Shown in pieces: positions 32,866 through 39,182 of a stretch of 39,182 nt of DNA. The translations under genes and the position numbers were made by a program. The stretch is taken from NCBI GenBank assembly GCA_016903655.1, contig JADQBC010000019.1, positions 1 to 39,182 on the forward strand, written 5' to 3'. The notes below the pieces were generated by a model. It was not told where the DNA came from, ran no database searches, and saw only the letters and a list, made by a program, of their open reading frames with translations. Within the stretch, counting starts at the first letter, position 1. Each line of letters starts with the position of its first letter. This stretch comes from Gomphosphaeria aponina SAG 52.96 = DSM 107014. Lineage in GTDB: Bacteria > Cyanobacteriota > Cyanobacteriia > Cyanobacteriales > Gomphosphaeriaceae.

Positions 32866-34143
32866 ATGACCACCATCGCTTATCTCTTTTCTAATCCACT
32901 CCTAGATCCCCCTGGTGATCCATTAATGTGGGGGTTAGAAGTAGAGCGAGTTTATCAAGACTGGGGAAAACGCAACGAGTTACAACAGTTAATTTTAGAT
33001 TGTGAAAAACAACCCCCCAAATATTTATTAATGCGCCGTTTAGAAGAATTAGGAGATACCCTAGAAGAAATAAGCGATCGCCTCTTACAAATAGAATCAT
33101 TGGGCATAAAAGTTATTGTCACAGAACAAACATACAACTTTGCCACTTTCGCCCAACTCTTGCAAGAAATACAAACAAACCTAGGCAGTCGTAGTCTCCG
33201 TCTCGGACAAGCACGCAACCGCATTAATGCTTTACCGCCCCCAGGAAAAGCACCCTATGGTTATCGCCGAGGGAAAGACCGTTATCTTCTTGACCGCAGT
33301 ACAGCCTGTGTAATTAAGGATTTTTTTGACCAGTTTTTGCTCTATGGTTCTATTCGTGGCGCAGTACGATACTTAGAAAAACGCTACGGCAAAAAAATCT
33401 CTGTTTCTACAGGTAGCCGTTGGCTAACTCATCCAGTTTATCGCGGTGACTTAGGTTATCATAACCAAGATGTCATCCCCAACACCCATCAGCCCATACT
33501 TTCGAGGGAAGAGGCAGCCCAAATAGATCGTCTCCTGCGTCGCAATGGGCGTTTAGCCACTCGTAGTGCTAGCGCCCCCCGTTCCCTCGCTGGCTTAGTA
33601 TTGTGTCAACAGTGTCAGTCTCCTATGACCATTACCCGCGTTACAACTAGGGAAAAAAAAAGAGAATACCTTTATCTTCGCCCGATTAACTGTCAAAAAA
33701 GCCCCAAATGTAAAGCGATCGCTTATCAAGCAATCTTAGCAAAAACCATAACTTGTATATGTGAAGATTTACCCCGCCAAGTTGCTGGCATAAATAGTAA
33801 TAATTTGGAGGGAATTAAAGGTGATTTAACGGTTGAAATTAACAAAAAACAAGATATTATTGCCCAGTTACCTAGTTTACAAGAACAAGGAATACTTGAT
33901 GCAGAAACTGCCCAGTTACGTCGTTATAAATTAGCCACCGAAATTTCTCAATTACGCTCCCAACTGGCGGGGTTACCACCAGGAAATTTAAAAGCGATCG
34001 CCCAGACAGTTTCCCTCCCCCAATTCTGGTTAGATTTATCAGAAACAGAAAGACGTTTTTACTTTCGAGAATTTATTCGACAAATAGAACTGATTCGCTC
34101 TTATAATAATATTTGGGAATTAAAACTTGTCTTTATTTTTTAG
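32866..34143 (+). CDS. Large serine-recombinase-family protein, atypical N-terminus
   Basis: 425 residues. The N-terminal resolvase-like part (about 1-90) keeps RRLEELGDTLEEISDRL, matching the RLDRLGR region of serine recombinases. The usual YxRxS catalytic signature is replaced by AYLFSNPLLDPPGDP. A Recombinase domain follows (GKAPYGYRRGKDRYLLDRST to THPVYRGDLGYH), then a zinc ribbon (CQQCQSPM...CQKSPKC) and a coiled coil (about 320-365). XisF-like recombinases of cyanobacteria have this layout. It may be a diverged chromosomal protein rather than an active excisionase, since no element ends are seen nearby. Confidence 0.82.
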   Translation: MTTIAYLFSNPLLDPPGDPLMWGLEVERVYQDWGKRNELQQLILDCEKQPPKYLLMRRLEELGDTLEEISDRLLQIESLGIKVIVTEQTYNFATFAQLLQEIQTNLGSRSLRLGQARNRINALPPPGKAPYGYRRGKDRYLLDRSTACVIKDFFDQFLLYGSIRGAVRYLEKRYGKKISVSTGSRWLTHPVYRGDLGYHNQDVIPNTHQPILSREEAAQIDRLLRRNGRLATRSASAPRSLAGLVLCQQCQSPMTITRVTTREKKREYLYLRPINCQKSPKCKAIAYQAILAKTITCICEDLPRQVAGINSNNLEGIKGDLTVEINKKQDIIAQLPSLQEQGILDAETAQLRRYKLATEISQLRSQLAGLPPGNLKAIAQTVSLPQFWLDLSETERRFYFREFIRQIELIRSYNNIWELKLVFIF

Positions 34144-34147
34144 TTAT

Positions 34148-34209
34148 GTGGGCGGGTTTTGCTAGCCAGTAACTTGTTTGTAACTTACATTATTCCTAAA
34201 CCCGCCCCT
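34148..34209. repeat. GC-armed hairpin related to the MITE-like elements
   Basis: GTGGGCGGGTTTTG and AAACCCGCCCCTAC form the arms of a 62-bp inverted repeat between the convergent recombinase-like gene and pcyA. The arms match the cores of the elements at 2818 and 4411, but the outer ends are missing. It may also act as a terminator. Confidence 0.6.
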
Positions 34210-34224
34210 ACCATTAATAACTGA

Positions 34225-34977
34225 TTATGCAAGCGGTAAATCAAACAACACAGAAGTCATGTAATGTTCAGCCCAATCAGCCCCAAAAGCTTTCTCTAAA
34301 ACGCGACGAGTTTTATCATTTTTTTGTTGTTTAGTACAATAATAACGTTGTCCTGCTAAATATAACTCTTGCTCTTGGGAAGATACTATTTTACTATTAA
34401 TAGCAGCTTGACAATGAATTGTTAAAAATGCCTCAACACGAGTGAGAAACAGAGCTTCTTCTTCAGGAGTATGAGGGCGAATAAACAGGCAAAACTCAGA
34501 GAAGATATCCGCCCATTGAGGGAGGTCACGAGGCTGAGAAAATTGGATTTTAGGCAGGGCACAGAGAGCTTTGTGATAAGTTTGAGAGAGGGTGCGTTGT
34601 GAATTAGTTGGGGAAAGATCAACGATCGCCGCACTAATTGCACCACGCCCAGCAACAATATCACAGCCAAACATGGGCAGAGGATATTCTGGTTTCGGAA
34701 ACATGACGCAGTGTAAAATATCCAGAGTTTCCCCCACTTTGGCTAATTCCAAGTGCATTTTGCGAAACTGGGGCGATTGATAACAACGGTTTTCGATAGT
34801 TAGTTTTTCCCCTTCGAGTCTTCCTTCCACATAACCCAGTCCTGCTGGTAACTCGTAGGGAGATAGATCGAGATAACGCTGCCAATGGGCGATAATAGAA
34901 TCAGCAAGCTGACGTATTAACGGGTGTTGTTGCTCTTTTAAAGAGGGGGAAACAGTTTGTTCTAAAGTTTTAATCAT
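34225..34977 (-). CDS. pcyA: Phycocyanobilin:ferredoxin oxidoreductase
   Basis: This 250-residue enzyme reduces biliverdin IXalpha to phycocyanobilin with four electrons from ferredoxin, giving the chromophore of phycobiliproteins and some phytochromes. The catalytic residues known in PcyA are at the expected places: Glu77 (MHLELAK), His89 (DILHC) and Asp106 (MFGCDIVAG). Length is typical. It is a single gene on the minus strand, divergent from tatA. Confidence 0.97.
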   Translation of the reverse strand: MIKTLEQTVSPSLKEQQHPLIRQLADSIIAHWQRYLDLSPYELPAGLGYVEGRLEGEKLTIENRCYQSPQFRKMHLELAKVGETLDILHCVMFPKPEYPLPMFGCDIVAGRGAISAAIVDLSPTNSQRTLSQTYHKALCALPKIQFSQPRDLPQWADIFSEFCLFIRPHTPEEEALFLTRVEAFLTIHCQAAINSKIVSSQEQELYLAGQRYYCTKQQKNDKTRRVLEKAFGADWAEHYMTSVLFDLPLA

Positions 34978-35084
34978 TAAGTAATTCCCTATGAAACGGC
35001 AATAGTCTGTATCTTAACGATATAGTGAGATTAACCTCTGTCTAGATGGTACTATTAATAACTTAACGATTACGGAGAGCTTAG

Positions 35085-35261
35085 ATGTTTGGTTTAGGAT
35101 GGCCAGAAATAGCTTTAATTGCGATCGCCTCCCTGTTACTACTCGGACCGAAGAAAATTCCCGAAATAGGTAGCGCTCTGGGGAAAACATTCCGCGGTTT
35201 TAAGGAAGAGGTGAAAAAAACACGGTCAGATGATGATCTTGTTGACCACGTTGACCAGTGA
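35085..35261 (+). CDS. tatA: Sec-independent translocase subunit TatA
   Basis: A 58-residue protein: MFGLGWPEIALIAIASLLLL forms the N-terminal membrane helix, then the hinge GPKKIPEIGSALGKTFRGFK, an amphipathic helix and an acidic tail. This is the TatA/E form that forms the pore for folded twin-arginine substrates in the thylakoid and plasma membranes. ATTACGGAGAGCTTAG supplies a GGAGAG ribosome binding site. TatC is not in the window. A nested hairpin with GACTGG/CCAGTC ends (35267-35310) follows and may terminate it. Confidence 0.93.
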   Translation: MFGLGWPEIALIAIASLLLLGPKKIPEIGSALGKTFRGFKEEVKKTRSDDDLVDHVDQ

Positions 35262-35328
35262 TAGAAGACTGGGCGGGTTGAGGCTAAAGATCTAGCCAGG
35301 AAAACCAGTCCTTCTGTTCATTATTAAA

Positions 35329-35922
35329 TTATCCTGCTTCGTGCCCCGTAAGTTTTAATCCTCCAATGCGCTCTGTGGGCCAAAAACGGAAAACAGCGTG
35401 ACCAATAACATTTTTTTCTGGCAAAAAGCCCCAGATATGGGAGTCATTACTGTTATTACGGTTGTCTCCCATAACCAAAAGATAACCTGGAGGCACTTGC
35501 ACTGGTGGTAAAAGATAATTTGGGGGTTCGAGAATATAATCTTCTTCAATGGGCTGGTTATTCACATAGAGAATGCCATTATTTACAGCTAGAATATCCC
35601 CTGAAGTGGCAACTACTCGTTTAATAAAAGCTTGATCTTTTTCGTAACCTTGCATTTGCAGTTGCTCAGGTGGAGCAAAAACCACAATATCACCCTTTGC
35701 TGGTGAATGAAAATAGTAAGAAACTTTTTCTACTACGAGGCGATCGCCTTCTGCTAAGGTTGGCAACATGGAATCAGAAGGAATGTAGCGAGGTTCTGCT
35801 ACAAAAGCCCTGAGCAACAAGGCTAAAACCAGCGCAATGGCAATTATTTGCAGATTTTCCCAAATCTGTTTCCCCAGGTTAGAACTCTGCTCTTTTGTTT
35901 TAATTTTAGTTTCAGATGTCAT
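35329..35922 (-). CDS. lepB: Signal peptidase I
   Basis: This 197-residue membrane protease removes signal peptides from exported proteins. It has one N-terminal transmembrane helix (IIAIALVLALLLRAFVA), the catalytic Ser51 in PSDSMLPT, Lys101 in IKRVVA and the conserved box VMGDNRNNSNDSHIWG. Length fits the short bacterial type. mazG ends six bases upstream, so the pair is probably co-transcribed. Confidence 0.96.
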   Translation of the reverse strand: MTSETKIKTKEQSSNLGKQIWENLQIIAIALVLALLLRAFVAEPRYIPSDSMLPTLAEGDRLVVEKVSYYFHSPAKGDIVVFAPPEQLQMQGYEKDQAFIKRVVATSGDILAVNNGILYVNNQPIEEDYILEPPNYLLPPVQVPPGYLLVMGDNRNNSNDSHIWGFLPEKNVIGHAVFRFWPTERIGGLKLTGHEAG

Positions 35923-35928
35923 AAAGAT

Positions 35929-36759
35929 TTAAGATTTTGCTAATTGTGCTTTTGCTTGCTGCCAGAGTTGCTCTAATTCATCTAGGCTATATTCTGTTAG
36001 GGGTTTTGCCGCTAATGCTTCCATTTGTGATAAGCGCTGAATAAAACGTTTATTTGTGCCCTGCAAAGCTTCAGAACAGTCGAGGTCATACCAACGGGCG
36101 ATATTAATGAGGGTAAATAATAAATCCCCTAATTCTGCTTGTTGATGAGCTTTGTCTTCTGTTTCGAGTGCTTCTTTAAATTCTCCTAATTCCTCGTGAA
36201 ACTTCTCCCAGACTCCTGCCACATTCTCCCATTCAAACCCTGCACCAGCGGCTTTTTGAGAAATTTTTGCTCCTGCCATTAGGGGGGGGAGTGTGCGAGC
36301 ATAACGTTTAAGTTTATTACTGAGTAACTGGGCTACTGCTGGGGTTTCTCCTTTTTCCGCTGCTTTGATTTTTTCCCAGTTTTGGTGGACTTCTTCCACA
36401 CTTGCTACTTCAACATCACCAAAGACATGGGGATGACGGCGGATAAGTTTTTGGGTAATGCCTTCTGCCACTTCTTTGAGGCTAAAATTACCTGCTTCGC
36501 TGGCAATTTGTGCTTGGAGGACTACTTGTAGGAGTAAGTCACCTAATTCTTCGGCGATCGCATCAGGTTCTTCAGTTTTAATGGCATCTACCACTTCATA
36601 AGCTTCCTCGATAACGTATGGTATCAGGGTTTGGGGCGTTTGTGCCAAATCCCAAGGGCATCCACCATCAGGCGATCGCAGTTGGGCTACTACTTCGATG
36701 AGGTTTTCTAAAGCGTCTTTAATACTTTGATAGGTCTTTCGCTCTGTTTCCTGGGACAT
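35929..36759 (-). CDS. mazG: Nucleoside triphosphate pyrophosphohydrolase MazG
   Basis: A 276-residue all-alpha NTP pyrophosphatase with two tandem MazG domains. The first holds CPWDLAQTPQTLIPYVIEEA with the EEAxE-type metal-binding pattern followed by EELGDLLLQVV; the second has FKEALETEDKAHQQAELGDL. MazG hydrolyses NTPs, including aberrant ones, to NMP and pyrophosphate. ATG 36759 is used; a GTG at 36774 would add five residues. It lies directly before lepB. Confidence 0.93.
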   Translation of the reverse strand: MSQETERKTYQSIKDALENLIEVVAQLRSPDGGCPWDLAQTPQTLIPYVIEEAYEVVDAIKTEEPDAIAEELGDLLLQVVLQAQIASEAGNFSLKEVAEGITQKLIRRHPHVFGDVEVASVEEVHQNWEKIKAAEKGETPAVAQLLSNKLKRYARTLPPLMAGAKISQKAAGAGFEWENVAGVWEKFHEELGEFKEALETEDKAHQQAELGDLLFTLINIARWYDLDCSEALQGTNKRFIQRLSQMEALAAKPLTEYSLDELEQLWQQAKAQLAKS

Positions 36760-36812
36760 GAGGGCAAAATCCACAACTTAAGGGTTCTTCATTTAATTAA
36801 ACCGCAAAAGTT

Positions 36813-37361
36813 TTATTTGCGTCTTTGGGGTGTTTTGCGTTTTGTAGGCCTTTTCGGTTTGGGGGAGGTTTTCTGGTAACGTTTAGAGGCAGAAACTATC
36901 CAGTCACTAAGGGAATGACTCAGAGCACCTAATTCTAATCCCAGGAAAAGGGCGATCGCTTCTCCTCCATATCCTTTAATTAGTTTCAGGGTAAATTCCT
37001 GCCAATTCCAATCAAAACCCCAGACTAACTGGCTAACTCCTAGGATTAATATCCCCAGGAAAGTCAGAAGACTCAGAAAATAAATCACTCTGAGAGTAGT
37101 CCCAATAATGGGCCCGTGAGAAAATAGTGAGCGGTGACGGAGCATTTTTTGGTAAGGAAGCCAAATAAAGCTTAATTTACCCCAGCGTTTGAACTGAATT
37201 GAGTAAATATCCAAGTCAGGGCCAAACATTAACCCGCTAAACAGGAAACCACCAGCGATAATGAGGCTCAGTTTTGTGTTGCGGGTGAACAACAGAGTTA
37301 GCCCAACAATCCAGGGTAAGGTCCAGAGAGTAATGCGATCGTGGGTTCTACCAGTAGGCAT
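36813..37361 (-). CDS. DUF2227-like integral membrane metal-binding protein
   Basis: 182 residues with about four hydrophobic segments. The start MPTGRTHDRITLW, then GPDLDIYS and LRHRSLFSHGPIIGT, show His/Asp clusters typical of the DUF2227 family (putative metal-binding membrane proteins). LGALSHSLSDWI adds another histidine pair. The tail is very basic (KRYQKTSPKPKRPTKRK). Function is unknown. It is upstream of mazG on the same strand and divergent from a tRNA gene. Confidence 0.8.
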   Translation of the reverse strand: MPTGRTHDRITLWTLPWIVGLTLLFTRNTKLSLIIAGGFLFSGLMFGPDLDIYSIQFKRWGKLSFIWLPYQKMLRHRSLFSHGPIIGTTLRVIYFLSLLTFLGILILGVSQLVWGFDWNWQEFTLKLIKGYGGEAIALFLGLELGALSHSLSDWIVSASKRYQKTSPKPKRPTKRKTPQRRK

Positions 37362-37384
37362 TTAAAAAAAATTTCTCAAAATAG

Positions 37385-37414
37385 TTGCCATTTTTTTTTC
37401 CATCATGCTATGAT
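37385..37414 (+). promoter_or_regulatory. Promoter of tRNA-Val(TAC)
   Basis: TTGCCA (37385-37390), 18 bp, TATGAT (37409-37414), ending 17 bp before the tRNA. Confidence 0.65.
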
Positions 37415-37431
37415 AGCAAAAGTAGCAAATC

Positions 37432-37503
37432 GGGCGATTAGCTCAGCGGTAGAGCGCCTGCCTTACAAGCAGGACGCCACTGGTTCAAATCCAGTATCGC
37501 CCA
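37432..37503 (+). tRNA. tRNA-Val (anticodon TAC)
   Basis: 72 nt. The acceptor arm GGGCGAT pairs with ATCGCCC; the D arm is GCTCAGCGGTAGAGC. The anticodon arm CCTGC-CTTACAA-GCAGG has TAC in the loop, and the T arm is CTGGTTCAAATCCAG. CCA is not encoded as a full tail. Confidence 0.97.
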
Positions 37504-37621
37504 TATTTCCAAGACCCCACTTATTTTTCAGCCCTCAAGGAAAAAAAAATTTTCCCGCTGTTGTAATTTTGGCGACTATGTAGGCATAATATATCCTAAG
37601 TGGTTTTTTGCAAGTGGATTT

Positions 37622-38353
37622 ATGACCTACAGCTTGAGAATTGCTGATATCCCAGTCAGCGAGCGCCCCCGTGAGCGATTATTAACTTATGGTCCGAAAA
37701 GTTTAGCAACTGCTGAATTAATAGCCATTTTACTGGGTACGGGACAGGGAAAAGGGAAACTCTCGGCTGTAGGGTTGGGCCAGTATATTTTACAACAACT
37801 GGGGAAACACCAGCGGGATCCGTTGGATGTTTTACGGGATATTAACCCCAATGAATTAATGAATATTGAGGGGATCGGGCCTGCAAAAGCAACTACTATT
37901 GTGGCGGCAGTTGAACTAGGAAAGCGCACATTTCAATTTCGCCCCACCGCCAAAGCAGTAATTGATAGTCCAGCCGCAGCAGCTGCAGCTTTGAGTCACG
38001 AGTTAATGTGGCAAAAACAGGAGCGGTTTGCGGTATTAATGCTGGATGTCAAGCATTGTTTAATTAGTGCGCAGGTGATTACTATTGGCACTGCAACTGA
38101 GACTTTAGCCCATCCCAGGGAGATTTTCCGCGAAGTGATTCGTCAGGGTGCAACCAGAATGATTATTGCTCATAATCACCCAACTGGGAGTGTAGAGCCT
38201 TCTCAGGAGGATATTCTTTTAACAGCGAAATTATTACAAGGGGCGCAGTATTTGGCTATTCCCCTGTTGGATCATATTATTCTGGGCAATGGCAATCATC
38301 AAAGTTTGCGACAAACCACAAATTTATGGGAGGAATACCCCCAGGAAGAGTAG
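37622..38353 (+). CDS. radC: RadC-family JAB-domain protein
   Basis: 243 residues. The N-terminal part has a helix-hairpin-helix motif ([20 protein letters not shown]). The C-terminal MPN/JAB domain carries the JAMM metal site: His184-x-His186, Ser190 and Asp197 in [17 protein letters not shown]. Although named for DNA repair, the family's role is unsettled; it is probably a metalloprotease-like or DNA-associated protein. It lies between two tRNA-Val genes. Confidence 0.95.
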   Translation: MTYSLRIADIPVSERPRERLLTYGPKSLATAELIAILLGTGQGKGKLSAVGLGQYILQQLGKHQRDPLDVLRDINPNELMNIEGIGPAKATTIVAAVELGKRTFQFRPTAKAVIDSPAAAAAALSHELMWQKQERFAVLMLDVKHCLISAQVITIGTATETLAHPREIFREVIRQGATRMIIAHNHPTGSVEPSQEDILLTAKLLQGAQYLAIPLLDHIILGNGNHQSLRQTTNLWEEYPQEE

Positions 38354-38440
38354 GGGATTAGAGTTTTGGAGAGATAGGAGGAATATGACCTTGATTGAGC
38401 CAATTCATTATGAGAAAAGGATGGACAGAATCGCAAAGCT

Positions 38441-38788
38441 TTACCCATCTTTGGTTAACTCAATCGCAGCGTTGAGTAAATCTTCCTCAGTTTCTAAAGT
38501 ATCTAGCCATTGAGCATCAAACTGCTGAGTAATTTTCTCAGATGTTTTTTTGTACTGATGCTCTAAGAGACTACGAGCAAATAAATGAGCTATTTCTTCC
38601 CAATCTTCTTGAGAACCGTTTGTTTTCAGTTTCCACAGTTGCTCCCAAACTTCTGGGGGGAGAATTGAGCCGAGGAAAATTGATGCACTCGCAATTTCGG
38701 ATAAGGAACGGTTTTCAAGCTGAGATAAAGCATCAATGCGTTTTGCTGTTTCTAAATCAACCTGGGCGCAGAGAGTTTTTCGGGCCAT
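38441..38788 (-). CDS. Small protein with ribbon-helix-helix-like N-terminus
   Basis: 115 residues: MARKTLCAQVDLETAKRIDA and LSQLENRSLSEIASASIFLG resemble the short strand and two helices of a ribbon-helix-helix regulator. A tryptophan-rich acidic C-terminal half follows (PEVWEQLWKLKTN; EDWEEIAHLFARSLLEHQ). ATG 38788 is chosen because the longer frame runs into the tRNA at 38898. No toxin gene is next to it, so an antitoxin role is not supported. Family not recognised. Confidence 0.65.
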   Translation of the reverse strand: MARKTLCAQVDLETAKRIDALSQLENRSLSEIASASIFLGSILPPEVWEQLWKLKTNGSQEDWEEIAHLFARSLLEHQYKKTSEKITQQFDAQWLDTLETEEDLLNAAIELTKDG

Positions 38789-38858
38789 TTTGCTGAAGGA
38801 ATCGATCGCTTTTAGAGAAATTATAGCAAATTTCCTATTTCCCTGATTGGGAAAAAGG

Positions 38859-38887
38859 TTGACAAGTTGGGATGGATGTGCTAGGAT
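38859..38887 (+). promoter_or_regulatory. Promoter of tRNA-Val(CAC)
   Basis: TTGACA (38859-38864), 17 bp, TAGGAT (38882-38887), ten bases before the tRNA. Confidence 0.7.
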
Positions 38888-38897
38888 TAATTCTGGC

Positions 38898-38969
<72 letters not shown>

Positions 38970-39048
38970 TTTTTTCCCATTTTTATAAATGATAAATCAA
39001 GGAACACCTACTATTTTCCTAGACATATGTGGACATATATCCAGAAAC

Positions 39049-39182
39049 CTACTTCCTCGGTGAATAAATAGGATTTTTCTGCTCACCCGTTCCAATGTTT
39101 ACTTGCAAAGAAGGAAAATGTTCCGTGTTATCTAGTAACATTAGGATACCCTCTAGGGCTTTCTTCCATTGAAAAAGTTGAC
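39049..39182 (-). CDS. 3' end of a gene running off the window
   Basis: On the minus strand an open frame enters from the right edge and stops at 39049: ...QLFQWKKALEGILMLLDNTE, then HFPSLQVNIGTGEQKNPIYS-PRK. 43 codons are seen. The composition is protein-like and it ends with a clean stop, but the family cannot be told from this piece. The 80 bp between it and the tRNA show no feature. Confidence 0.45.
   Translation of the reverse strand, partial: QLFQWKKALEGILMLLDNTEHFPSLQVNIGTGEQKNPIYSPRK

Overview
The window is a piece of a cyanobacterial chromosome. It carries psaA/psaB and psaL/psaI (photosystem I), a Psb32-type TPM protein, pcyA (phycobilin synthesis) and the cyanobacterial/plastid division gene ftn2. 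GCGATCGC (HIP1-type) octamers are scattered through genes and spacers. A class III polyhydroxyalkanoate (PHA) locus points to a PHB-storing species. I cannot name the genus from the sequence alone.

Layout. 1-931 is a dense repeat region: two direct copies of a ~235-bp composite repeat, a 53/54-bp hairpin array, and a 120-bp unit tandemly triplicated up to the start of a hicB-hicA toxin-antitoxin pair (945-1348). A third, inverted copy of the composite repeat lies at 12709-12996. Between them are a conserved hypothetical gene, a rhomboid protease, an orphan RND/HlyD-type adaptor lipoprotein, a GTPase-DUF697 membrane protein, a divergent PEP-synthase-like enzyme, ftn2, pdhA and a small conserved gene. 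Their spacers hold heptanucleotide STRRs and GC-rich MITE-like hairpins. A repeat-tailed lipoprotein (13032-14210) precedes a ~780-bp regulatory/leader region and psaA-psaB (14990-19636).

19732-26178 is a complete PHA locus: phaA-phaB-(small ORF)-phaE-phaC on the minus strand, a divergent patatin-like lipase, and a phasin gene. These cover precursor synthesis (PhaA, PhaB), polymerisation (PhaE/PhaC) and granule coating (phasin); the lipase may act at granules or membranes. psaL-psaI, psb32, a DUF4346 gene and a trypsin-like protease/WD40 fusion follow. A decayed IS200/IS605-type element (about 30879-32456) carries a tnpB with one nonsense codon and a divergent, frameshifted small gene that resembles a DNA-binding regulator. 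It sits beside a VOC protein and a serine-recombinase-family protein with an atypical N-terminus.

The right end is housekeeping: pcyA, tatA, lepB-mazG, a DUF2227-like membrane protein, radC between two different tRNA-Val genes (TAC and CAC), a small regulator-like gene, and the 3' end of a gene that runs off the window. The most interesting signals are the triplicated hicBA upstream unit with a perfect palindrome in each copy, the composite hairpin repeat family, the tnpB/small-regulator module with a promoter-overlapping operator, the psaA leader, and the palindrome between the PHA operon and the patatin gene.
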